DNA of 63,849 nucleotides, from contig JAHEYF010000017.1 of assembly GCA_023251755.1 (NCBI GenBank), positions 1 to 63,849 of the forward strand, written 5' to 3'. Origin of the DNA: Bacteroidota bacterium (GTDB taxonomy: Bacteria > Bacteroidota > Bacteroidia > B-17B0 > Aurantibacillaceae). Of this stretch, positions 27,040-34,442 are shown in pieces; position 1 is the first letter of the stretch, and each line of letters starts with the position of its first letter. The translations under genes and the position numbers were made by a program. The notes beneath the pieces are model-generated. The model searched no databases. It was not told the DNA's origin and saw only the letters and a list, made by a program, of their open reading frames with translations.

Positions 27040-27280
27040 CCTTGCTTTTACCACTTAGGCACTGAGAGCACAAAGAAGCACTAAGTTTTTCAACACGGAG
27101 GTCGCAGAGAAGAAGGTTTTCATAGAGCGCTTATATTTCCAGTATCAAAACAATTGTTTGTTCCGAAAAACCTGGCAGGTTTGACATACAGTACTGCTGA
27201 TAAGTCTGGCAGGCTTGGTGGGAATTAGGTATGCGTCTCGCTGCACAACAACCAACATACAAACAAGTACTTCCCCCTTA
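27040..27280 (+). other. intergenic sequence without a recognised gene
   Basis: The sequence between the ATPase stop and the first MITE-like unit contains only short words (CACTTAGGCACTGAGAGCAC, GGAGGTCGCAGAG) of the type scattered between genes elsewhere. I see no open frame, promoter or RNA fold. Confidence 0.5.
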
Positions 27281-27450
27281 ACCGTAGCGTCCATGTTATA
27301 GCTGTTAGAAACGTGTTATTGTTCGACCCCTTCGGGGTCGTATTTGTATAGAAAATATAGATATGCTATATATATATATACGACCCCGAAGGGGTCGTAC
27401 AATTTTACATTAACAATAGTGTTTCAAATACTTCTGGCGTCCACGCTACG
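27281..27450 (+). repeat. MITE-like unit A: inverted repeats around a REPIN-like pair
   Basis: The outer arms 27283-27312 (CGTAGCGT...GAAAC) and 27421-27450 are inverted copies, matching at 20 of 30 positions by eye. Inside are two palindromes, 27324-27340 (TTC loop) and 27381-27397 (GAA loop), separated by an AT-rich spacer containing TATAGAAAATA and TATGCTATA. Confidence 0.75.
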
Positions 27451-27570
27451 ATTGTATCAAACAGGCCTCCGGCCTTAGCAATTTATATTCCTGTAAGATA
27501 TTGTATTCGGTTAATTTTCTTTACCACCTATTATCGTATAATAAAATTGGCCGAAGGCCACTTTATTGTA

Positions 27571-27756
27571 AGCGTAGCGGGACGCCATAACTGTTCGAAA
27601 CAGGAGGAATTGCATGTGATGGGTTAACCCAGCTGTGGTGTTCGACCCCGAAGGGGTCGCATATTTATAGGTCGTATATCTATCTATAAACATACGACCC
27701 CTTCGGGGTCGAACAACTAAAAAGTGTTTCGAACAGTTATGGCGGGACGCTACGCT
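27571..27756 (+). repeat. MITE-like unit B: inverted repeats around a REPIN-like pair
   Basis: Arms 27571-27601 (AGCGTAGCGGGACGCCATAA then CTGTTCGAAAC) and 27726-27756 are inverted copies with about three mismatches in 31. Inside are palindromes 27643-27659 (GAA loop) and 27695-27711 (TTC loop). The right arm ends on the stop codon of the small lipoprotein gene. Arm and core order are the same as in unit A. Confidence 0.8.
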
Positions 27757-27914
27757 TAATGGGGATCTGTTATTACATCAAACGGGTCCTCGCCTGTATT
27801 GTTGCTATTACCCAGGCTCATTTCCACCACCTCGTAAACAGCAGGAATATGTTTGGAACAGGCGCAAAAGCAAAAAACTGAAATAAACAGAATGACCTTC
27901 AATGTATTTTTCAT
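27756..27914 (-). CDS. small lipoprotein, 52 residues
   Basis: Starting at ATG 27914 on the minus strand the frame gives a basic N-terminus (MKNTLKVILF), a hydrophobic run and a lipobox-like FCAC at Cys19. A short acidic tail follows (EMSLGNSNNTGEDPFD). This fits a tiny outer-membrane or inner-membrane lipoprotein. The TAA overlaps the edge of the adjacent inverted repeat, so the tail could have been trimmed by that insertion. No homologue is recognised. No clear promoter is seen upstream. Confidence 0.6.
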   Translation of the reverse strand: MKNTLKVILFISVFCFCACSKHIPAVYEVVEMSLGNSNNTGEDPFDVITDPH

Positions 27915-28478
27915 TTGTCTTTGTTTTGGCCTGGCCGGGTTGGCATGGATATGTAACGCTTGCCAATGTGTTTGCCTGTCCGTGCTATTTCTTTAAGATT
28001 GATATAAAAATACACATTTTTGACTATTCAATTTAAATGAGGATAAAAATTATGTGCAGGGATAGGCTTATGCAAGGACTGCCTTACATATCTGTGCGAG
28101 CGGAATTCCGACTCCGGAGGAGTCGAATGTTTATAGCACATCAATATGCAGGGGCAACCGGCCCCAGCGGGGTCGAATATAAATGCACAACAAAAAAATC
28201 ATTTTATTCCCTTCTACGCAGTATATTTAATATGGGTTGATTACATGTTAATTATTCGACCCCGCTGGGGTCGTGTGCAAATGGGATAAATCAATCTATA
28301 AACATGTGACTCCTTCGGAGTCGCGCTTGATTCAAATTCAGTATTAGTATATTCGTACTGATTCGTATTTCGTAGATTCTTCGTGCCTCGTCAATCCTAC
28401 CTCCTTACTCCAACATTAGTATATTTGTACTGATTCGTATTCGTAGATTATTCGCACCTCGTCAATCGTAATTCCAAC
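27915..28478 (+). repeat. 564-bp gap with degenerate REP-like palindromes and a second repeat family
   Basis: Palindromes with altered stems occur at 28109-28125 (CGACTCCGGAGGAGTCG), 28159-28175 (CGGCCCCAGCGGGGTCG, one mismatch), 28257-28273 (CGACCCCGCTGGGGTCG) and 28308-28323 (GACTCCTTCGGAGTCG). Several stem changes are compensatory, which keeps the pairing. Two copies of a different repeat (ATTAGTATATTCGTAC then GATTCGTATTTCGTAGATT) lie at 28343-28380 and from 28415. A 67-codon frame across the palindromes is not accepted as a gene. Confidence 0.75.
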
Positions 28479-29861
28479 TTATTCAATCAGTATCTGAATC
28501 CACACATCGGGTACGCCGGCGTCTTTGGCGTCTTTTACTTTTTTAAAGGCTTCTTCTTTGGTGGTGGCTCTGTCTATATAGACGTAATTAAATTTGGATA
28601 GCTTATCAATTATTACTTCCGAGTCGGGGAAACCAAAACTGATGTATTTTTTTGCTTCTGTTTCTGCATACTCCGGGTAAAAACAGGACTCGACTACAAT
28701 GTAAATTCCTTTCTGTGCCAATGTACCCGTAACGTTGGTAAAGTCTGAAGCCTTGTTGGTAAGGATGTAAACATCTTTTTCCTTTACTGCATTTTTCCCT
28801 GTAAACTGTGTAGGATTGGCATGGGGCAGTTTTTCAGGAGTTTTGTTTGTGTTTTGATTTGAACCTGCTTTTGCTACTTTGTTTTTCAGGTCTTCAATTT
28901 CTTCCTGCAATTCGGCAATTTGTTTATCCTGGGCAGTAAGTGTATCGTCACCATGCCTGTATTTTAATTTACCTAATTTAACAGCAATCATTATTTCGCT
29001 GGAAGTACCTGCATAGTTCGCAATGCTGCCCATCATGTAATCGTAACTGTAGCCCACCGAAAATCTTCTGTTTAATGTAAGTCCTGCATTTATACCAATG
29101 GCATAATTACTCCGATACATAGCACCCACCCAAAATTTATCTTTCCAGTTCAAATTTAAGCCGGCATCGTATTGAAGAGGGGCATTGGTTACTTTGCGTA
29201 CAATAATGTTGGGGCTTAACAGTATTTCTTCGCTTTGATCCAAAGCAATATCATATTTTACGGAGGCTGCAATGTGCCTCGACATCCTGTAATAGGAACG
29301 GATGTCTGAATTGTCGGTATAATTTACCTTGCCCGAAAACAATTGAGGGATGGCGATTCCGATGTCTAATTTTTTAAGGTAAAACGAAAAACCTGCGTTG
29401 CCATCCAGTACTGTTTTGCGTTGCTGCGAAGTAAATAAAGAAGGGTCGGAATAATTGGCCACAACAACTTTATTGTAATTAATGCTCTGATCAAAAACAC
29501 CAACAGACAAACCAAATTTAAAATAGACGTCCTCCTGCAGGTTGGCCCTGTATGCGTACGAAGCCATTGCATTGGTATTGCTTGTAATCCCTTTGCGCTG
29601 GTTGGCCACCAAAAAACCCAGGTAGGCTTTTTTATCCTGTAACTTTCCATCAACAGCCAGGGCATTAAAAACAGGCGCTCCCTGAAAATCGGAAAACTGA
29701 CTGCGGTTCAACGCAAAGACTTCGGTTACATCTTTATCGCCGGTATAAGCCGGATTGTATACCATAGGCTTGTAAAAGTAATTGGAATACATAGGCAATT
29801 GCTGTGCACGCATTAATCCTGAGAGCAGCACCAGGCAGTATATGTAGACCTTCTTCCTCAT
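28479..29861 (-). CDS. PorP/SprF-family T9SS outer-membrane protein with SPOR-like C-terminus
   Basis: This 460-residue protein has a signal peptide (to about residue 19, ending LMRAQ). A PorP/SprF barrel at about 20-305 follows, with the family hallmark QQLPMYSNYFYKPMVYNPAY. A short coiled coil (KQIAELQEEIEDLKNKVAKA, about 315-335) leads to a C-terminal domain at about 365-460. That domain has two similar halves (VYILTNKASDF, NYVYIDRATTKEEAFKKVK), typical of SPOR-like modules that bind peptidoglycan. PorP/SprF proteins anchor or help secrete type-B T9SS substrates. It overlaps the upstream substrate gene by four bases (ATGA), so the two are a pair. Confidence 0.88.
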   Translation of the reverse strand: MRKKVYIYCLVLLSGLMRAQQLPMYSNYFYKPMVYNPAYTGDKDVTEVFALNRSQFSDFQGAPVFNALAVDGKLQDKKAYLGFLVANQRKGITSNTNAMASYAYRANLQEDVYFKFGLSVGVFDQSINYNKVVVANYSDPSLFTSQQRKTVLDGNAGFSFYLKKLDIGIAIPQLFSGKVNYTDNSDIRSYYRMSRHIAASVKYDIALDQSEEILLSPNIIVRKVTNAPLQYDAGLNLNWKDKFWVGAMYRSNYAIGINAGLTLNRRFSVGYSYDYMMGSIANYAGTSSEIMIAVKLGKLKYRHGDDTLTAQDKQIAELQEEIEDLKNKVAKAGSNQNTNKTPEKLPHANPTQFTGKNAVKEKDVYILTNKASDFTNVTGTLAQKGIYIVVESCFYPEYAETEAKKYISFGFPDSEVIIDKLSKFNYVYIDRATTKEEAFKKVKDAKDAGVPDVWIQILIE

Positions 29862-31747
29862 TTCTGGCTCATGAGTGTAATGCTACCTTTAAATACTTTT
29901 GGTTTGTCCGAAAATTTCAACACATAAAAATAAGTTCCATCGGGTAAACGGGCATTGTTGTAAGTGCCTTTCCAATCGTTGAGGTAAGGCCGGGCCGAAA
30001 AAATCAATTGCCCGTATTCATTAAAAATACTGAGGTCGGAAGATTTAAAGTTTTCGATGTGTTCAATATAAAAAGCATCGTTGACCCCATCACCGTTGGG
30101 AGTGAGCGTGTTGGCAATTAAACCGGTGTAATCGCCCTGGTGTACTTCTATATTAACAGAATCGCGGCTGGAACAACCATTTGCACTAAGGGTTAAATAA
30201 TAAAGGGTAGAGGTGTAGGGCGATGCAATTGTTGTAAAGGTGTTTGTAGCATTCAGGCCCAGCGTGGGCGACCATTGCGGTGTTCCGTTACCTGTTGCTG
30301 TAAGTGTTACGTTGTTTCCCTGCTCAATGATAGTATCGTTATTAATGATGTGAACTAATGGAAAAGGAACTGAAGTTATAGAAATTAAACCGGAGGTATC
30401 GGAAGGGCAATTGTTATTGCTTACGATCACCTGGTATACGGAATTTACAGTTTGTGGCAAGCCAATGCCGGAAGTTGTAGCAGGTAAATTGGTCCAGCTT
30501 GTTCCTGCATTTGTAGACAGCTGCCATTGAAAATGATTGGCTGTAGCTCCGTTTAAACTTAGTTGAACACTATCGCCCACACAAACACTGTCTGATAAAG
30601 CGCTAAGTGTACCGGCTACAGAAGAAGCACTGTATGTAACAGTGTCCGGTGTTGAATACACGGTAGGGCATACGCCGCTGTTAATCACCACCCTGTAGAG
30701 AGTAGCCTGTGTAACATTGGTATAAGCACAGGTGGTACCGGTGCAGGAGGTATTGGTCCAGGTGGTACCGTTGTTCACCGAGCTTTGCCAGGCTGTAATA
30801 GTTCCTGAATAACCTGTTAAAGTAAGAGTTCCGCTTGCAGCTGCTCCGCAAAAATAGTCCCCACCGCTCAATGTTCCTGCAACCGGGGCCTGGTCAACGT
30901 TAATGGTAATGGTGTTGGAAGTATCTGCAGGACAAACCCCGCTTTTAACAATTAAATGGTATTCGGTGCTTTGTGTAAGGTTGGTATAAGGATGTGTGGG
31001 TGTAAGGGTACCCAGGTTGAACCAGCTGCTGCCCCCGTTAACAGAGGCCTGCCAGTGTACAATTGTTCCGGTAATCCCTGAATTGGTAATCGTTCCACTG
31101 TTTGAAGAAGAACAAACACTGGTGTTTCCACTTAATGTTCCTGCGTCTGATAAGGCGTCAACAGTAATAGTAATGCTGCTTGTATCTGCCGGGCAAACTC
31201 CATTTTTAGTAATAAAAGCATAAGTAGTGGACTGCGTTATGTTTGTAAAGTTTTGTGAAGTACTTGTATTGCTTAAACCGGTATACGAAGAGCCGGCCAC
31301 CTGGAACCAGCCGGATGGTACACCGTTGCTGCCCGCAGTAACTAATTGCCCGGTAGCGGAATTACAAAAACTACCGCCTCCGCTGATGTTGCCCGCATCG
31401 CTTTGTGCGTCAACTGTTAAACAGGTCATTTGTGAGGTATCGCCATTCACTAAAATGGCGCGGTAACACAAGTTGTTCATGGCCATAAAATAGGTGTTGG
31501 TGATATTGGTGTTTACAATATTGGACCAGCTTGCCCCGCCGGTGGTAGAAACCTGCCATTTGGCCGGAGTTGAACTTGCCCCAACTAAGGTCATAAAACC
31601 GCTTGATCCGGCACATACGGTGTCCGGCCCATTAATAACAACCGTGCCGTTAATGGTTTGTATGGATTGAGACTGTTGCTGGGGGAACACGACAGAAAAA
31701 ATACCCAATAAAAAAATGAAGGTTATGTATTCCCTTTTTATGGTCAT
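29858..31747 (-). CDS. T9SS type-B surface protein with Ig-like repeats
   Basis: This 629-residue secreted protein has a signal peptide ending near PQQ (about residue 24). About five Ig-like repeats of roughly 85 residues follow, each with a TLS(G/A)-type start and a WQ(V/A/S)S core (for example VHWQASVNGGSSW, FQWQLSTNAGTSW). The C-terminal 90 residues are the gliding-motility-associated / type-B sorting domain (NTLTPNGDGVNDAFYI, LSIFNEYGQLIF, LPDGTYFYVLKF). It is presumably exported by the T9SS and held on the surface by the overlapping PorP/SprF-like partner. Ligand unknown. Confidence 0.88.
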   Translation of the reverse strand: MTIKREYITFIFLLGIFSVVFPQQQSQSIQTINGTVVINGPDTVCAGSSGFMTLVGASSTPAKWQVSTTGGASWSNIVNTNITNTYFMAMNNLCYRAILVNGDTSQMTCLTVDAQSDAGNISGGGSFCNSATGQLVTAGSNGVPSGWFQVAGSSYTGLSNTSTSQNFTNITQSTTYAFITKNGVCPADTSSITITVDALSDAGTLSGNTSVCSSSNSGTITNSGITGTIVHWQASVNGGSSWFNLGTLTPTHPYTNLTQSTEYHLIVKSGVCPADTSNTITINVDQAPVAGTLSGGDYFCGAAASGTLTLTGYSGTITAWQSSVNNGTTWTNTSCTGTTCAYTNVTQATLYRVVINSGVCPTVYSTPDTVTYSASSVAGTLSALSDSVCVGDSVQLSLNGATANHFQWQLSTNAGTSWTNLPATTSGIGLPQTVNSVYQVIVSNNNCPSDTSGLISITSVPFPLVHIINNDTIIEQGNNVTLTATGNGTPQWSPTLGLNATNTFTTIASPYTSTLYYLTLSANGCSSRDSVNIEVHQGDYTGLIANTLTPNGDGVNDAFYIEHIENFKSSDLSIFNEYGQLIFSARPYLNDWKGTYNNARLPDGTYFYVLKFSDKPKVFKGSITLMSQK

Positions 31748-31833
31748 ATTAACTAACGAAGTTATTCATTTATAAGATCAATGTCAATTGTTTTACGATA
31801 AAAGGTGTGTTTTGTTCCACGTTTAGTTCTTAG

Positions 31834-31972
31834 TTGTCTACAAATTACGAATCAATACGAATATACTAATCTGTGTGTGGTGTTAGTGTATTTAGAGTAT
31901 GTGTTTTTATTGTCCGTCATCCTTCACAACAGCTACATTAGTATATTCGTACAAATTCGTATTCGTAGATTC
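31834..31972 (+). repeat. inverted pair of the ATTCGTATTCGTAGA repeat family
   Basis: A minus-oriented copy (31834-31870, CTACAAATTACGAATCAATA then CGAATATACTAAT) faces a plus-oriented copy (31937-31972, ATTAGTATATTCGTACAAAT then TCGTATTCGTAGAT), about 65 bases apart. The rest of the 262-base gap before purB shows only the purB promoter region. Confidence 0.7.
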
Positions 31973-31985
31973 TTCAATAATTTTG

Positions 31986-31993
31986 TACATTTG
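31986..31993 (+). promoter_or_regulatory. -7 element for purB
   Basis: TACATTTG matches TAnnTTTG. It ends 16 bases before the chosen purB ATG (32010) and supports that start over in-frame upstream codons. The -33 region has only a weak TTCG. Confidence 0.5.
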
Positions 31994-32009
31994 CCCTTTC
32001 CATTTTTCT

Positions 32010-33356
32010 ATGAATTTATCAGCGCTTTCAGCCATTTCACCTGTCGATGGCAGGTACCGGAGAGTAACTTCTTCGCTGGCCGGCTATTTTTCGGAATATG
32101 CCCTAATTAAATACCGGGTAAAAGTGGAGGTGGACTACTTTATCGCTTTGTGCGAAATCCCTTTGCCTCAATTAAAAGGTATTGATCCGGTTCTCTTCCC
32201 TCAATTAAGAAATATATATATCCATTTTTCGGAAGCGGACGCATTGGAAATAAAGGAAACTGAAAAGGTGACCAATCACGATGTGAAAGCGGTGGAATAT
32301 TTTATTAAAGACCGCTTTAAAAAATTGAACATAGAACAACAGCTGGAGTTTATTCATTTCGGACTTACTTCGCAGGACATCAACAACACCTCTGTTCCTC
32401 TTTCACTTAAAGATGCAGCAAATGAAGTGGTGTTTCCTGTTGTGCAACAAATAATCGACAAGTTAAAATCCTATGCAGCTGAATGGAAAAATGTATCGCT
32501 GCTGGCACGTACACATGGCCAGCCTGCCTCACCAACAAAACTGGGCAAGGAAATTTTGGTTTTTGTTGAGCGTTTGGAAAAACAATTGAACCAGTTGAAA
32601 CAAATTCCTTATTCGGCAAAATTCGGCGGGGCAACAGGTAACTTTAATGCACACCACGTAGCTTATCCGGGTATAGACTGGCCGGCCTTTGCCGATAATT
32701 TTGTAAACAAGTGCCTGGGTTTAAACCGGAGTTATTACACCACTCAAATTGAACATTACGATAACCTGGCTGCCTGGTTTGATGCCTTAAAGCGCATACA
32801 TACTATTTTAACAGACCTTTGCAGGGACATCTGGACTTACATCTCCATGAATTATTTTAAGCAAAAATTAAAACAGGGGGAGATCGGTTCATCAGCCATG
32901 CCGCATAAAGTAAACCCTATTGATTTTGAAAATGCAGAAGGCAACCTGGGTCTTGCAAATGCCCTGCTCGAACACCTTTCGGCCAAGCTGCCGGTATCGA
33001 GGTTGCAGCGGGATTTAACCGATTCAACGGTGTTGAGGAATGTAGGAGTTCCCCTGGCACATGGTTTAATTGCTTATCAGTCTTTGTTAAAAGGCTTAGA
33101 TAAATTAATTTTAAATGAACCAGCACTTGCCCACGACCTTGAAGAGAACTGGGCGGTTGTGGCCGAAGCCCTTCAAACCATTTTACGCCGCGAAGGCTAT
33201 CCCAAACCTTACGAAGCTTTAAAGGATTTAACACGTACCAATACGCACATTACTTCAAAAGAAATTGCTGAGTTTATTGACCGTTTGCAGGTTGGTGAAA
33301 ATATAAAAAATGAAATGAAAAAAATTACCCCGCATAATTATACCGGGATTTTTTAA
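32010..33356 (+). CDS. purB: adenylosuccinate lyase
   Basis: PurB splits SAICAR to AICAR and adenylosuccinate to AMP, releasing fumarate, in purine synthesis. The 448-residue product has the N-terminal SPVDGRYRR motif, the catalytic-region segments EFIHFGLTSQDINN and ARTHGQPASPTKLGKE, and the signature SSAMPHKVNPIDFENAEGN at about 293-311. The start at 32010 (MNLSALSAI) was chosen because homologues begin here and the promoter lies just before it; upstream in-frame residues are encoded by the repeat. The gene ends three bases before a convergent PorP gene. Confidence 0.97.
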   Translation: MNLSALSAISPVDGRYRRVTSSLAGYFSEYALIKYRVKVEVDYFIALCEIPLPQLKGIDPVLFPQLRNIYIHFSEADALEIKETEKVTNHDVKAVEYFIKDRFKKLNIEQQLEFIHFGLTSQDINNTSVPLSLKDAANEVVFPVVQQIIDKLKSYAAEWKNVSLLARTHGQPASPTKLGKEILVFVERLEKQLNQLKQIPYSAKFGGATGNFNAHHVAYPGIDWPAFADNFVNKCLGLNRSYYTTQIEHYDNLAAWFDALKRIHTILTDLCRDIWTYISMNYFKQKLKQGEIGSSAMPHKVNPIDFENAEGNLGLANALLEHLSAKLPVSRLQRDLTDSTVLRNVGVPLAHGLIAYQSLLKGLDKLILNEPALAHDLEENWAVVAEALQTILRREGYPKPYEALKDLTRTNTHITSKEIAEFIDRLQVGENIKNEMKKITPHNYTGIF

Positions 33357-33359
33357 ATT

Positions 33360-34421
33360 TTATTCCGTAACAGACTTACTGCTTCCGAATTCACGTTTCT
33401 GTTTAAACAAACCATCGCGCAGACTTATCCAGCGAAGTGATATTTCAAATCCCCCAACACCTTTGGACGCGGTGGAATAGTCGGAGACAGTGTAATCGTA
33501 TGAAAAGCCCACATTAAAGCCGGCCATTTCAAACATGAGTTGCGGAACAACCGCATCGTTTAAACGGTAATTCACTCCTATGTACATAGACGTTTCATGG
33601 ATATAACCTGTAATTTTTGTCTGGTCGTTGAAACGTATCCTTAACAAAGTACCAAAGTTAAATTCGCTGGCACCTGCCTGCATCATGTATACTACATTGG
33701 GTAAAACAGACAGTTTGGAATCTTTCAGGTCGATGCGGACATTTAAAGTGCCCACTAATTTAGGTTCTAAATATTGTTTTTTTCCTCCGTACTTTAAGCG
33801 GGGTTTATTGAGGTGATAAGCCGCTAAACCAAGTCTGAAACCCAATAAATTATTGTGGTCGAAGCTGGCATTTTTTTGCCCGTAATCAAAACAAACACCA
33901 CTGGCCAGATCAAAATAATTGTAGTTTTTAAAAACAATCGATTCCTGTGTGGGCAACGAAGAGTTAAACTGCTGCCCGTCGTACTGATTACCGAAACTAA
34001 GGCTGTTGAAGTTGGCGGAGTTTTGTCCATAACCACCGCCAAGCCCTAAAGCCAGGTGGCTTTTATCTCCTACTTTAACAATTCCATTTACAAATAAATC
34101 GGCATTGAAGGTGCTCCAGTTAGCCGCACCTGCTTTGTCCTGAAAGATATAACCACCCACACCCAAATAGGCCGTTTTTGTTTTTTTCATACCTATTTCC
34201 GAGTCGAAGGATGCGGACACTGTTTTAAAAGGGCTTCCGGCACTCGACCATTGGCTGCGGTAGTTGAGGTAAGCCCGGTGGTAGCCGTCGAAGAACCCTG
34301 TATTGGCAGGGTTTAGCAGCAAGGGTGTTTCGGTTAATTGCGAAAAATGAATGTCCTGCGCAAGCAAACCAGTAGTACTAAATAAAAATGCAGCGAAAAA
34401 TTTTATAGTGTTGTTCCTCAT
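33360..34421 (-). CDS. PorP/SprF-family T9SS outer-membrane protein
   Basis: This 353-residue protein has a signal peptide (to about residue 21, GLLAQ) and the family start QDIHFSQLTETPLLLNPANT. Beta-barrel strands with aromatic girdles follow (AYLNYRSQWSSAG, YSYDYTVSDYSTASKGVGGF). It is a plain PorP/SprF barrel without the SPOR extension of the other copy in this window. It lies 21 bases downstream of the CotH/type-B gene on the same strand, giving a second substrate-partner pair. Confidence 0.9.
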   Translation of the reverse strand: MRNNTIKFFAAFLFSTTGLLAQDIHFSQLTETPLLLNPANTGFFDGYHRAYLNYRSQWSSAGSPFKTVSASFDSEIGMKKTKTAYLGVGGYIFQDKAGAANWSTFNADLFVNGIVKVGDKSHLALGLGGGYGQNSANFNSLSFGNQYDGQQFNSSLPTQESIVFKNYNYFDLASGVCFDYGQKNASFDHNNLLGFRLGLAAYHLNKPRLKYGGKKQYLEPKLVGTLNVRIDLKDSKLSVLPNVVYMMQAGASEFNFGTLLRIRFNDQTKITGYIHETSMYIGVNYRLNDAVVPQLMFEMAGFNVGFSYDYTVSDYSTASKGVGGFEISLRWISLRDGLFKQKREFGSSKSVTE

Positions 34422-34442
34422 GTTAGTGGTGGTGGATTGCGC

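Noticed and set aside
27281..27756. palindromes as intrinsic terminators after the ATPase gene
   Set aside because: None of the palindromes is followed by a T-tract.
28037..28240. 67-codon plus-strand frame
   Set aside because: It crosses two degenerate palindromes and has no similarity to known proteins.
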